Shown piece by piece: positions 36,440 through 48,731 of a DNA stretch of 64,000 nt (position 1 is the stretch's first letter; each line of letters begins with the position of its first letter). This DNA comes from Polychytrium aggregatum. Its lineage: Eukaryota > Chytridiomycota > Chytridiomycetes > Polychytriales. The notes beneath the pieces are model-generated. The model saw only the letters and a list, made by a program, of their open reading frames with translations, made no database searches and had not been told where the DNA came from. The position numbers and the translations under genes were made by a program. The stretch is taken from NCBI RefSeq assembly GCF_025602895.1, contig NW_026516227.1:248001-312000 (forward strand), in the 5' to 3' direction.

Positions 36440-38057
36440 ATGGTTCTGTACATTGTTGGACTGGGTCTTGCTGACGAGTACGACATCACCCTGAAGGGGC
36501 TGGAGGCGTCAAGTCGTGCGACCGGGTGTATCTGGAGGCATACACTTCGATCCTGATGGTCGGCAAGGAGAAGCTGGTATGTTTTTGCCATCCGGGCCGT
36601 GCCCAAGACTGATCCATCGGGACACAGCATCGAGAGAAAAGCTGGCGGACCGGCTCGGAACCGATGGGCCCACTGCGAATACGTCGGGGCCGATGGACTG
36701 ACTCGTTGGCTGGGTGCTTGCTGGCTGGTAGGAGGCGCTCTATGGGAAGGAAATCATTGTCGCCGACCGAGAGACGGTCGAATCCGAAGCCGACTCGATC
36801 CTGGCCAATGCCGATAAGATCAACGTCGCCTTTTTGGTCGTTGGCGATCCATACGGGTAAGTCTGCGGCTCGCATGACTGAGGAGCGTGGGACACAACGC
36901 CGAGCGGGCGATCGACGATACCAAGAGCCCCCTCTTGAGCAAGAGCGCATTCGGTCCCAAGAGATCTGCAAAGGGCGGTTCGGTCGTGTGTCTCCAGTCT
37001 CGGCCTCGCTGCTGGCTTGCAATGGCCATGCTGTCTCAGTCCAAGATCGTTGGGTCTGCCGGACTTGCTCGGTCTATCTGAATGCTGACGCACTCGACTC
37101 GCCCGGCTCGCTCTGCCGACGCTGCAACCTGACGTTGGATCCGTGGTGTCAGCGCCACCACCCACATCGACCTCGTCATCCGGGCCAAGGAGCTGTCCAT
37201 TCCCGTAGTCTCGATCCACAACGCCTCCATCATGAATGCCATCGGCTCGTGCGGACTGCAGCTGTACAACTATGGCCAGGCCGTGTCGATTGTCTTCTTC
37301 ACCGAGACTTGGAGACCCGATAGCTTCTACGACAAGATCAAGCAGAACCGGGCCATCAACCTGCACACCCTGTGTTTGCTCGGTAAGTCTCGGGGAGGGA
37401 GGACGACGACGGAGGTGTTGGCAAAATCTCGGCGCGGTTGCTGATGGACTGCGGATGGCGCTGGATTCTCAGATATCAAGGTGAAGGAGCAGAGCATCGA
37501 AAACATGGCCAGGTAAGCTTGTGTCGCAGAACATGGCCCTCGATGGAACGGCATGGTTTCCCCCCCCCCAAGAAACCGACTCTGTCGCCCGGTACGACTG
37601 ACCGTATTCCGTGTCTTGTCAACAGGGGCAGAAAGATCTATGAGCCTCCACGCTACATGACCGTCAACCAGGCTGTCGAGCAGCTGCTCGAAGTCGAGGA
37701 GCGCCGGGGCGAGAATGGTACGTTTGCATGCAAGGGAGAGGGAGAGGGAGAGGGAGAGGGAGAGGGCACCAAGACTCAGACGAGGGTAGGGCTTGTCCTT
37801 GAAACTAACCCGCTCGCTGCGATACGCACACAGTGTACGGACCCAACACCATCGCCGTGGGCATGGCCCGCGTCGGTGCAAACGACCAGAAGATCATCTC
37901 GGGCACCCTGGCCGAGCTGAAGGAGTGCGACTTTGGCGGCCCGCTGCACTCGCTGATCATCGCGGGACAGATGCACTTTTTGGAGGCCGATCTGGTCAAG
38001 TCGTTCGCGGTCAACCCGGAGAGCTTTCAGAAGCACGCGGATGTCTCGGACCACTAG
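36440..38057 (+). CDS. DPH5: Diphthine methyl ester synthase DPH5, with an apparent frameshift in exon 1
   Basis: Methylates the modified histidine of elongation factor 2 in diphthamide synthesis. Exons: 36440-36576, 36732-36856, 37153-37382, 37473-37512, 37626-37717, 37834-38057. Landmarks: [128 protein letters not shown] and [17 protein letters not shown]. All later exons join in frame, but between GLEA (to 36507) and [11 protein letters not shown] (from 36508) one base is missing, with no room for an intron. A (GGGAGA)n tract fills part of the intron at about 37,733-37,768. Either a sequence error or a disabling indel. Confidence 0.9.
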
Positions 38058-39197
38058 ACGCTGATGCGAAAGCCGGTGCGCCATGAACCTGCGCCCAGAG
38101 TCAATACATGAGATTTGGCGCAATCGGCAGTGCAGAAGGCTGGCCGACCCAAGGAAACGGGGCGGGGCAGCAAGCGTGTTGACGCACAGCGGTATCAAAC
38201 CAAAACAGTGGTCGGCTGCGGGTCCTGGTCGATGACCCAACAAGCACCCTGATCCGTCCTGTGTTGATGCCGGATCGCGCCGTGTGCGAAGACAGCAAGG
38301 GGGTCGTGTGCAGTGCTGTGTCGCACTAGGGTCGTGCTGACACGGCCCTGCCACACGGTGTGACCAGATTGTGGCCGCTTGCTGGCTTGTGCGTGGCGGC
38401 GGCGGGTTCAGTTGGGCCGAGAGACACTGTGCCGTGCTTGGTTGCACAGCGTTATGCAGAGTGGGTCTGTGGCTTGGGGCAGTGTGCTGTTGTGCTGTGT
38501 GCTGTGGATTGCAGCGTTACTGTGCAGCACGACTGTGCCATACAGTGCCGTTGCCACCGCTGTGCTCCCGATTGATCAACAGGTCGCACACATGTCACAC
38601 GGACCCGCGCCCCCGCACGCCACCGCCCAGCTCGGCACGGCCACTGCGACTGCAGCTCCAGCATTGTGTCTGTCGACGGCGTGCTGTCGCCGCGGCTGTG
38701 TCGCCTCTTTGCTCGGCGGCAAGATTGGCCAGAAATGCCCTTGCTTTTTTCTCTTGGTCCCGTCCTGGCTTGCGACTGGCTTGAAACTGGCTTGCAACTG
38801 GCTTGGATCTTGCGTGTTTGATACCTTGCTGGGCCGAGGACTTGCTCGCTCGCCCGATTGCCGATAGACTCGCTCGTTCACTTATCCGCTCGCTGGTGGA
38901 CTTGCTCGCTCTATTGCCTGCCTCGCTCGCTCGCTCGCTACCCTGTGCCCTTGCTTGCCAGACAGCCCGCTTATTCGCTCGCTCGTTCGTTCGTGGTCGT
39001 ATTTGCCAGGCCGGCTGGTCTTGTCTTATCAGCCCAGTTGCACCCTTTTCTTCTGCCTCTGCTTCTGTCGTTGCCCTGTCCTTCTCCCTCCTTCCTCCCC
39101 GCGATCGATAGTTCCCGAATCTCTTCTCCCTCCATCCCTGCGTCTCCCCAATTAGCTCCCTCTCCTGCTTGAAGTCGCCCTTTGCCTGTTTGACGCC
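38058..39197. other. Intergenic spacer upstream of the 39.2-kb gene
   Basis: About 1.1 kb with no supported gene. The right part (38,860-39,180) is pyrimidine-rich with CTCGCTCG-type simple repeats, a composition seen before other starts in this window, and is probably promoter and 5' leader. Confidence 0.5.
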
Positions 39198-42100
39198 ATG
39201 GTCCCCCAGAAATCCAGACCCATCTTGGTCGCCAACTCGTCGTCAAGTCACCATCGCCGCTCAGCACCCATCAACATGGCGTTTTCGGACACGGCCTCGG
39301 AGGAGTCCTTCTCGTCCATCTCGACGTCGCTTTCGTCGGCAAAGAATAAAAGAATCGCCGTCGTGCCGGCTCCGTTGGGCGACTATGCCCCCAACGTCGT
39401 TTCGCTCGACGACTATGCCGCTCGCCACAACCATCCTGCTCATGTCTCGGGCTCGCTGTCGTCGTCGGCGTCGGCCTCTGTCGTCGCCCCTGGAAAAAAG
39501 AACCGCATCGTGGTATCGACGTCGCCGTCCATGCTGGAAGCCGGCCGCACGCCCAGCGTCAAAGTGGTATGTGTCCAAGGCTTGCCTCGATCCTCCTTCG
39601 ATCCTCCTTCGATCCTGCCTCGATCCTCCTTCGATCTTGCCCTGTCTGTCCCTCGATCTTGCCGCTCTGCTCCCTCCTCTCGTTCCTCCCCCAACCGCTG
39701 TCCTACGCTTGCCGTCCTGTTCGATCCTTGTGACGGCCCTCCTGTCCCGGCGTGTTCCTCGCACGATGACTCTCCTCGCCTCGCCGCCATCCAACGTGTC
39801 GTTGTGCGTCACCCTGCGTGCTCGACTCCATTCTCCCACCCTCAACGGACTCAAAAGGAGTGCCTACCTCCCTCTGCTCTGGACTTGACACATCCAGCCA
39901 CAAGCTATCACTCCATCACGGCGATGACGAGGCTGTACCCACCCATCACTCTCTCTCGACGCCACCCACCTTCATAGCCCCCCCTCCCCCGAATGTCACA
40001 TTCGCACCTGGACCCGCGCTCTAACCATCCGCCTCGCATCGTGCTGCGACATGCTCTGCAGCGGGCCACTCATGCTCCAAAGAAACCGATCGTGGCCGAC
40101 CCGGCGTTGGCTGAGGATGCTGCTGCTGCTGCTGCGGCGGCGGCGGCCTCGTCGGGCATCTGCCAGCACTGCCGACAGCATCTCGGACACAAAAGCAGCG
40201 CCTCCGATGCCCAGCTCAACGACCGCACCATGCGCAAGGTAGGTTTGCAACCATCTAGCTGTGCAAGCGCCGACCAGGCTGGGCCATATGCGCGCCAAGC
40301 CAACTCCGTGGCAGAACGTGTGCGTCAGCGACCGGCTGCAACGGCACGATACCCGATTCGCCGTTCTCCGAGATCGCATGCACATACGACTGGCCACAAG
40401 CATATCGCTGTCGAGTCCGTTGCCTCTCCGCCAACCGCTGACCATCTGCTGTGTTCGTACCCCCCCCCCAGATGATGGATTTGGAAATCTCAAACACCTC
40501 CCTGCTGGCTGTCAACGCCTCGCTCGAGTCGACGATCCGGCAGCAAGCCCAGTCGATCGAACGACTAAAGCGCAAGCTGGAGAGGTTAGCAGTCTGTCTG
40601 CCACGTTGGGATCTGGCTTCCCTTTCTTCCAAGCGCATGTGCTGACTGAGTTTACTTTGGCCCGCGCGGGCTCTCCAATCCCCACAGGAGACGCCGAGAC
40701 AGCGGTGGCGAGCCCTCCGAGGAAGAACTGGACTCTGTTCGGTCTGAAGAGGTAAGAACAGCCACCACAGCCGTGCTCATCAATGGCCGATGCAGCTGTG
40801 CTCCCCTATTGCGACACAGCCCTCTGATCCTCCAATCTCACTCCCATGCTCCTCCCGTTTGTGCCTAGAACCCCGCCTCCCCTTCGTCGGAGCCCTCGGA
40901 CGACTGCACATACGAGACCATGGCTGCTGAGGCATCTGCAGCCCCTGCCGAATCTGTACAAAGCCCGGAGCCGGCCGAGGACGTGGGATCCAACGAGCCT
41001 GAGCTGGATCCCAATGTCGAGTTGATCTACTCCCGAATCTGCCTGACGTTCAAACAGCTGATCGACGATGCCGAGCGCGCTGTTCACTACCGGGCACCCC
41101 TGTCGATTGTTCCCGAAGAAGGTTTGTAAAGACGTGCAAGACTCGCCCCCGACGAGATTGCTCGGCATGCGCGGTCCCTGCATTCACGCCGTGATATTGG
41201 CGCGTCCGCTGGAGGATGGATCGGCTGGACTGTGCCGCTTGAAGCTTACCCGAATCCATGCAATCTCCGTACTTGCTGTAGAGCGGCCCAGGCGCGAGAA
41301 GCTCTCGTTTGAAAACTCGGCGACGTGGCACTGGATGAATTCTCGAGCCAATGTCCCGGTTGCCGGCGATGTGTCCGACGACTATACTCAATCGGACCAA
41401 GAGTCGATTGCCGGCTCAGTACCGCCGGCATCCCTGATGGATGTGTCGTTTGTCGATGTTCCGCCTCCGGCCGAGATGTCCACATCGCCGCCCACCAGCA
41501 CACCCTCCATGTCACGCCAAAAGTCCAAGGTGTCGACACTGTCGAGCGCACTCAAATCACGGTCGGGCGACCCGCTTGTGTCCAAGAAAAAGTCAAGCGA
41601 GCACAACAGCACCACCGCCACAATCACAGCCACACCCCTGAAGAAGAAGAGCAGCTGGCCCCAGGCCAGCACTGGACCCAGCACGACATCGCTTTCGTCG
41701 TCGCCGTCGCCGTCGTCGTCGCCGCTGACCTCTGCAAGTGCCGCAGTCCGGGGTGGCGCCAAGTCGCTTACGGGACTGTTTTCCAAGCCGCACTCTGCGC
41801 GAACAGGAACCGTCGGTCGGCTGACATCGTCCGGCGGCGTTACTCCGCAGCGGATTCGGAGCTCGGCCGGCGGCAACCAGCTTGCTGGAAGCGCAGCCTC
41901 GCCGTCGGCGCGGCAGGCCTCTGCCGGCGAATATCCGGCCGGTGGCTCTGCCCAGCAACTCGACCCAAAGGCCACGGCGCTGCTCAAGGAGCGACTGGAA
42001 ACAGCCATGGTGCTGCATGGAATCACCGAGACCACCTATCCAGATGCCGGGACGCTTGGGAACGACGGGTTTGTGTCGATACCCACCGAGATCTTGGATC

Positions 42101-42249
42101 AGTTTGTGCAACTCCTGGCTGCAAACGGCAAGCCGTCCCTCCAGAGCGCACACCAGCCTGTCATCAAGTCCAAGAAGCCCGCCCCGTCCACAGGGCACTA
42201 TCTGGATGACCCCTATCTCGACCTGGACTCGCACCACAAACGGCAGTGA
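39198..42249 (+). CDS. Conserved-looking fungal protein with central coiled coil, function unknown (645 aa, 6 exons)
   Basis: Exons 39198-39566, 40062-40238, 40472-40584, 40688-40751, 40869-41125, 41292-42249 (1,938 nt, all phases consistent). The ATG sits in a strong context (GCCATGG). Visible parts: a Ser-rich N terminus, an Ala-rich stretch followed by a C-x2-C...H motif (ICQHCRQHLGH), a helix LEISNTSLLAVNASLESTIR running into RLKRKLERRRR, an acidic segment, a second helix with LIYSRICLTFKQLIDDAERA, and a long Ser/Thr/Pro-rich tail. The LEISNxSLLAxNxSLE helix resembles a motif I associate with uncharacterised fungal coiled-coil proteins, but I cannot name a family. Intron 1 (495 nt) contains CGATCCTCCTT repeats at about 39,590-39,640. 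Confidence 0.78.
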
Positions 42250-45200
42250 ACCAACCATCCCAAGCAAGTCCGGTACTTTCGTATCCCTGACGGTCGTTTT
42301 TGGGCTACCTAGCTCTGGGACCCAATTCCGACCACACATCTGCCACCTCAGCGGCAACACCCGCTCTCGCCCCTCAAGTGCAAAGCGGCCAAAGCAGCGC
42401 TCGCCAAGTGCCCTTGCTCCCCCACCGCTATGCTCGGGACGGGATAGTCTGGAGCGCTGTCGATTAGCCTTGACCCGCGTTGCCGCATATTCCCTGCCCA
42501 TGTTGATCGGGCATCCCACTCATGCTGACGGTGTCTCCTGCCGCACTGTCTTGTCCGTTTATTATCTTTTTTTCTGTTTTCCTCTGGCTACATTCACCTC
42601 CTTCTCCCAAGCGTTTCTCGTCATGTTCTGCGGACGAGCGGTATTGATGAACCCGATAAGGTGCCACCGAGCGCGGCACCCTCCTCCTTCTCTTCCAACC
42701 TTCCTTCCACCCGTTGCTATCGATGTTTTGGATGCCTTCTTGGAACGACAGCAGAGATCTGCAAGGCGGATGTTGCTACTGCTGCTTCTGCTGCTGCTGC
42801 TGTGCATGTGTATGTGTGCGTGTATCTATCGAGGCTGAGGGCTGTGACGAGTTGGCAAGCCGAGTTGGCAAGCCGAGTTGGCAAGCCGAGTCTCGGGATC
42901 ACAGGCTCTCCTGCTCTGGCGAACAGTCCGCGCTTCTCCCCTATTCCTTCTCCCTCCCCTGTCCATTTCTCACTCCCATGTGCTGCCAAGCCCTGTCCAT
43001 AGTTGCCACAAACTGACTGAACAAAATACACACATAAATCCAGAAAAGCGATCCTCGAGCTAGATGAACTGTCCAAGTTGGCCCTGCGCGGCGACGGCAC
43101 AACTGCTTGCCTTGGTTTCGTCATTGGCAGGTTGGCCTCCGGCATCGTCCCAGGCCGCCGCGATGCAGACGAGCGGGCTGTCTCCCGCCTCGGAAACCGC
43201 CATTGTTGGCGATCGGGGAGACACTCTCCCGCTTCGCGGGTCACGCATCGCCCTGGTGGTCCCTCCTCCAGACCCGCCTCTGCTGCTCGGCATGCAACCC
43301 GCCTGTTGCAAGCGCTCGAAGGGTGTACGTCAGCTGAACCTTTGTGGATGTTTGATGCTGGTCTTGGCCGATCGCCGAGCGAGCTGCGGATGAAGGAGGG
43401 TGTCGACTGACTGGCGATTATTGCGATGGAATGCGCCTGGATTGGCCGTGGCTGGCTGCTCGGCGACAGTTGATCGGTCCCAGGCAATCACCCTGGGGGC
43501 GAGTGGGCATTCCGGCGAGGCGCTCTCCAGGTACTCTCCGCAACTCACTCGTTTATCGGCCCTTGTGGATCGGATTGCTCCCGCCAGCACCACCACCACC
43601 ACCACCACCACCACCACGCAGCCATTGTCGCCGGCGGAATAGTGATGCTGATACTGAGTAGTAAACCTTGCCGATACTCCCACGATATTCAACATGATCG
43701 ATCCCAGCCCGACTTGCAACTCGCATGATCGCTGCCACAGCTATCGCCATCCGTCGAGCTGCGTCCTCGATGCTTTCCCTCGCACCCATCCCCCAGTCCC
43801 CCGTTGCTGCCCTCCGCCTCCCCGCTCCATCCGTCCCCCAGCCCGCTGGGCTCTCGCCTGGGATGATGCCTCCAATCCATCCGGATCCCTCTCCCCGCTG
43901 ATCGCGCTTTCTCCCTCCTCCTTCCTCGCCTATCCCCCGTCCTAACTGCTGCTGGCGCCTTTTCCCGCAACACCGGCCTCGGCAACAGTGGCCACGCTCC
44001 CTCCCGGGCCTCCCGGTACATATTGTCCGCGCTGCCCCCTCCCACCCTTTCCCTCTCCCGCCTGCGTCTCACGCCTCCCGTCCAGCATCCTCGATCTTCT
44101 GCTTGCTTGCTCATCTGCTTGCTTGCTCATCTGCTTGCTTCCTCGCCCATCGGCTCCTTCGACTTCCATTCTCGTTGCTGGCTCTGCACCCCAGTCCTGC
44201 GTACTCATCTCTCATAGCTCCCCGCCCCCCGCCTCTTGCTGTACTTTCCGCTGCTCCTGTCGTTTCGCGTCGAACCACTTCCTCCCCACACACGATCGTC
44301 CCTTTTGGTCTTCCCGCCCTTCTACTTCTCTGTCGGCGAGCCCAACCACTCGAGGAGACTCGCAGTGGCTCCGCTGGCACTTGCCCTGTTTCCATAGACA
44401 TTGATAGAATTAGAACCGTCGTCCATCATACACACATATACATTTCACCAGCCGTTAGCCCCCGGACACTCTAGACCTTGTTGTTGACCCGACAACAATA
44501 CCGCTCGTAAGCCTACAGTTCGAACCCCCGCTGGCGCTCCTTCGAATCGCTCGCTCTTCGTCGTCTCTTGAACCGCCCAGCGCTCGTCCAAACCCGCATC
44601 CGTCGCCACGACAGCAGGCTATCGACAAGCGAGCGACCCCGCCCCACCCCACCCCCAGAATCCGTCGTTGTACTCGGAGCGGTGAGTGCGATCGCTGCTT
44701 CCCACCAAATCCCAATCCCAGCCGACATTGGCTCTCTCCCTGCTTTCCCGCCACGGCATCCTTGCGCACCGATGCAAAGACGCCCTCCGATACCCACACT
44801 CCTTGACTTGCACCATGCGGCCATCATCATCATCATCATCTTGTTTCTGGACCTGAGCCAAATGCACCCTTTGGTGACGTGGCCCCGATGCTGTTTTCAT
44901 GTCGCCGCACACTCCGATGCCGCTTCCATGCTGCTTCCATGTTGTTTCCATGCTGCCATGCTGTCGCACCACCAATGCGGCTTCCATGTCCCGCTCAATG
45001 CCAGTGCCAATACCCGCTTGCTCGTGCTTCTCGTCGTCCGTCTAAACCTCTCGCTGCCCTGGTTGCATCCGCCGCAGACCAGGATTGTCTCTGGTGTTCT
45101 CGCCAGAAGAACCTGAAGGTGCCTCCTGCCTCCACATATCTCCGTGTCGGCTTTGCCTCAATCATTCTTGGATCCCACACAACCATCCAGCAACACCCCT

Positions 45201-45347
45201 GACCCGCACCACCTTTTGGCCGTAACCCAGTATTGCATCTTTTGCATCGCACACCTCGCTCGCAGCACACCACACACCTCGCATATCCCTCACATCCCAG
45301 GCCCACTCCCACCCGCACGCTCGAGTCCGTCACTTGTTCCCGCTTGA
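42250..45347. other. Three-kilobase region without a supported gene
   Basis: The longest gene-poor stretch here. It holds pyrimidine-rich DNA, a 13-bp direct repeat GAGTTGGCAAGCC (three copies, about 42,849-42,890), a CAC trinucleotide run at about 43,590-43,617 and an ATC run at about 44,822-44,840. Open frames on both strands (for example minus 42,717-43,487) have only low-complexity or arginine-rich translations and no splice-supported continuation. Confidence 0.5.
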
Positions 45348-46569
45348 ATGGCTCAGTACGCTCCCGTCACCCAGCCAAGGACATATGATCTTTGGCCCAA
45401 GACCCAGCCGGCCTCGGCCGCTGTCCTGTCGCCCCAAACCCAATCTGCTCCTGTCGGCTCGCCGGCACAATACGCGTCCGTCGTTGCGAACATGCCAGCG
45501 CCCCCAGGCCCGGCACTGGATACCGAGATTGCCAGCGCCGTCGGGCGGTTCTTGCCGGCCAAGGACACCGTAGAACGCTCCAAGTCAATCTCGTCCCCGC
45601 GTACCGAAAAGATCCAGAGCCCGTCCTCTGCCAACCTCAAGATCGCCAGCCATTCGCACTATCGCCCACACTCTGCCCTCATCGAGACGCCCTATCTGCC
45701 GGGCTACTACCACATCCCCTATCAGCCTGTGATGACGATCCATCCGTCGGTGTCGCCCTCTGGCCTTTCGTATCTGCCCGAGGGCTCTGTGCCTTGGATA
45801 GACTCCAAGGGCTACATGTCGCCCTATCCCGCCCCACACTACTCGCCTGCGCTTGCTGCTGCCCCAGGCTCGCGCGCCGACTCGACGTATTCCATCTATC
45901 CGCTGGTTGGCAAGCATCCGGTCTATATGTCTGTCGCGCCACCCGGCGCTGCCGGACTCGAGTTCAAGGAAGGGGTATGTTTGCCGGTATACGGCGAGTG
46001 CCTTGCCTTTCGGTGGTGGTTGGCCTCGAGTGCGTCGACCGTCGTCGCTTGCGGTGGTTGCTGTTGTCCGCTTCTGCTCTCGGATTGCACCATTCTCTTC
46101 TCTGCCTGGCCCGGCCTGGTCTGGCCTGGTCTGGTCTGGCCTGGTCTGGTCTGGTCTGGCCTGCATTGCACCATTCCTCTGCCCCCACTCCTCTTCCCAG
46201 AGCCTGGCCGTGTCTGCAGCCTATTAGCCCACTAGTCCACTAGTCCACTGCCATGGCTGACCAGACTCGCCCCCGACTCCGCATTGTCGTAGGACATTGT
46301 CTTGGTTGCCAGCAAGACCTCCCCTGCGTCGCCGCGATCTGCTGCAATGGTGAGTCCTCGTTCCGTCCGCCAGAGGTGCTTCGATTCGGTCCCCCATATC
46401 TTTGGTGCCACGCCGTCTCTTGCTCACATTGTATCCAGGCGATGCTGACCGTGCTTATTGGGCGGGCTGTGCTTCCCAGATTGTCTCGCCCCGGTTTGCC
46501 GACGGCCACCTGCCATCCCCCAAGCCCGGCGAGTATCTGCTCCAGCTGTTCGAGGATTTGAAATTGTAG
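45348..46569 (+). CDS. Hypothetical Pro/Ser/Tyr-rich protein with Cys-containing C terminus (about 287 aa, 3 exons)
   Basis: Exon 1 (45348-45974) encodes a Pro/Ser/Tyr-rich chain (MAQYAPVTQPRTYDLWPKTQ at the start; PHYSPALAAAPGSRADSTYS later). The intron starts GTATGT and contains a CCTGGTCTGG-type repeat (about 46,107-46,163). I join it, phase 0, to an exon from about 46244 containing LRIVVGHCLGCQQD and then 46439-46569 (ADRAYWAGCASQIVSPRF, ending LQLFEDLKL, TAG). Alternatives: exon 1 ends at a nearer acceptor (46,202) with stop at about 46,228, and a separate 75-residue gene starts at ATG 46253 (GCCATGG). Only 25 bases would separate them, which favours one gene. No family recognised. Confidence 0.55.
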
Positions 46570-46949
46570 GTCGCCGCTGTCTGCCTCTTCCGGGATTCCT
46601 GCCGTGCTGGATCGGCCGACGGACGGCCCCGCGTCTGCGCGGCTCGGTCGCTGTCGTCGCAGACACAGCATTCCTCCCGAATGCTCGGCAGCGAGCACCA
46701 GACCACGGGCGCGCCGGCCTATCGGGCCCCATGTGCCGCATGGGACAAGGCGCCTCCTGTTGGGCCACGCTGCCTCCTTGCTTGCTTCTGCTCACCCCTC
46801 CCTTTTCCATCCGCCTTCCTCCACGGCCTCTCGTCCACTGCTTCTCTTCCGTCTCGCTTGTCCGCTCCTCCATCGGACCCGTCGACTGCTTGCCCTTCTG
46901 CAACCCATACCCTTTGTTCGATCTCAGCATCATTGCCACACCCCGCGAT
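46570..46949. other. Intergenic spacer, pyrimidine-rich leader of the next gene
   Basis: About 380 bases. The second half is strongly C/T-rich (46,780-46,910), like other presumed promoter or leader regions here. The downstream gene's frame is open through it, but no ATG in that frame before 46950 is convincing. Confidence 0.5.
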
Positions 46950-48731
46950 ATGGTTCCCTTCAATCCCAAGAGCTCGTCCAGCCCGTCGCCGCATGAGGCG
47001 GGCAGCCTCGGCATCGACCGAGCACTCGAGTACATCAACACCGGCATCCTGCCCGAGGGCTTCTCCAGCTCCTCAGCCAAGGCCGCCGCGGCTGCTGCCC
47101 CCAACCACCCGCTGTCACTCGGCCGGCGCACCGTCTATCCGGCTGCCAAGGCGGGCGTTGCTGTTGCCTCGTCCAAAGCTACTTTCGAGGCATCCGTTCC
47201 CGTGCCTGGTGTCGCCAAAAACAACACCAGCATCAATACCAGCACCTCCACCCCGGTGGGGGTCGCTGCGACGCACACCGCTAATGCCAATGGCAGTACC
47301 GCAGCCCCAGCTGCCTCGCAGCCCAAGTCGGCTTCGCTCAAGAGAGGTGCAGGAGCCTCCTCGGGCGGAACAGCCAAGCGCACGCGCTCGACCTGGGCGC
47401 TCGACAAGGCCATCTACTCGATCGGCGACGACGAGGAACTGCGAAAGATGGGCATCGCCATGAGCGACGACTCGGACGACGACGATCTCGGGCACAGTCT
47501 GGCTCTGTCCGCGACGAGCAGACGGTCGGCGCCCCAGCCGTCCACCGAATCTGGCCGTGTGCTTGCCAGGAAGAGCGACGGAGTCTCCAAGAGCGAACCA
47601 GAATCGAGGGCTCGAGCAGCCTCTGCGGTTTCGGCCGAGCTATCTGCCGAAACCCTTGTCGGAGGCTCTGGCACCCAGTCCGGCCCAATGTCGGCTGCCA
47701 CCGGCGAGCTGCGGCGACCTCGGCGCTGCCCTGGAGCCCTGTCGCTGGAATCGCATGCTCCCGCCGAGAAGGAGCATGTCTCGGTCGAGAGCATGACCAG
47801 CAATGGCTCCTCCGCTGCCCACAAGTCCGAAGCTTCTGCTGCGGGCTCCAAGCCTGCCAAGCGTCTGACCCGGTCGACCAACGTTCCACCGCCACTCGTC
47901 ATCTCGACCTCGCCGGCCGCCACAAGCTCCAGCGATTATCCCACCCCCGTCACGGCCACCTGTTCCAAGCGGACCCGAACAAACTCGCAGTCGTCTCTGG
48001 GATCTCCTTTGCAAACGACGACACCCACCAGCGCGCGACCGCAGCGACAGAGTGCTCTGCACCAACATGCCCGTCTCTCCGCAAGCCCCTCCGTTCCGTC
48101 GGCGACGTCGGATTACAGCTCCATCGGGAGCACGGTGCCAAGCACCGACGGCCGAGACGACGTCGGCGACACGACGCCATCGTACATGCGCAAGCGAGCC
48201 AAACCCACAAACACGTCTCCGAAAAAGATCAGCTTCACCTCGACCATCAGCAGCCTCTCCGGTGGTCTCGGCACCCGAGCAGCGTCCGTGGACCGGAACA
48301 GCCAAGGCCTCTCCCGGCTGGGAGGAGAGTCGTCTTCGGATCTGCCGAAATCCGAATCGCGGTTCTGCAGCAACACATCCAATGGGCTCAGTCCCTTGGA
48401 GCTCTATCGAGACTCGTGTCTCATCGACGAGGCCACCGGCAGCCTTCTCTGTGCCGAGAAGCGCAGGCTCCTGCTGCAAGACATCAAGTCCAAGATCTCG
48501 GATATGCAAAAGCAATACAACCACATCCGTAGCCAGCGCGATGCAGGCAAGATCGGTCGTCGGGCCGCGCAAGGACGTACACTCAAGCAGCGCCAGAACT
48601 GGGCCCAAGGACTGACGAGGATCGTGCAAGAGTCCCATGACGCCCGCTCGGAAGACGACGCCTTCTACTCCAGCCCGCAAGAGTACGCCAAGAGACAAAA
48701 GCTCATGATACACTGTGACTGCTGCGTCTGA
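46950..48731 (+). CDS. Ser/Ala-rich hypothetical protein with basic C-terminal helix (593 aa, single exon)
   Basis: The ATG at 46950 opens MVPFNPKSSSSPSPHEAGSL. The chain is mostly low-complexity Ser/Thr/Ala with a KRTRSTWALDKAIYSIGDDE segment, an acidic run DDSDDDD, a KRAKPTNTSPKKISF basic stretch that could serve as a nuclear signal, and a final helical region (LLQDIKSKISDMQKQYNHI, then basic and acidic helix). The protein ends CDCCV with TGA at 48729-48731. The helical C terminus after a disordered body suggests a chromatin or regulatory protein, but this is only inference; I do not recognise a family. Confidence 0.75.
   Translation: MVPFNPKSSSSPSPHEAGSLGIDRALEYINTGILPEGFSSSSAKAAAAAAPNHPLSLGRRTVYPAAKAGVAVASSKATFEASVPVPGVAKNNTSINTSTSTPVGVAATHTANANGSTAAPAASQPKSASLKRGAGASSGGTAKRTRSTWALDKAIYSIGDDEELRKMGIAMSDDSDDDDLGHSLALSATSRRSAPQPSTESGRVLARKSDGVSKSEPESRARAASAVSAELSAETLVGGSGTQSGPMSAATGELRRPRRCPGALSLESHAPAEKEHVSVESMTSNGSSAAHKSEASAAGSKPAKRLTRSTNVPPPLVISTSPAATSSSDYPTPVTATCSKRTRTNSQSSLGSPLQTTTPTSARPQRQSALHQHARLSASPSVPSATSDYSSIGSTVPSTDGRDDVGDTTPSYMRKRAKPTNTSPKKISFTSTISSLSGGLGTRAASVDRNSQGLSRLGGESSSDLPKSESRFCSNTSNGLSPLELYRDSCLIDEATGSLLCAEKRRLLLQDIKSKISDMQKQYNHIRSQRDAGKIGRRAAQGRTLKQRQNWAQGLTRIVQESHDARSEDDAFYSSPQEYAKRQKLMIHCDCCV

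Noticed and set aside
42717-43487. 256-codon minus-strand frame in the 3-kb spacer
   Set aside because: Translation is Arg/Ser/Pro-rich without domain, start codon not clearly placed, and no splice partner found.
44515-44545. GTTCGAACCCCC string resembling a tRNA T-arm
   Set aside because: No matching acceptor, D or anticodon arms could be folded around it.
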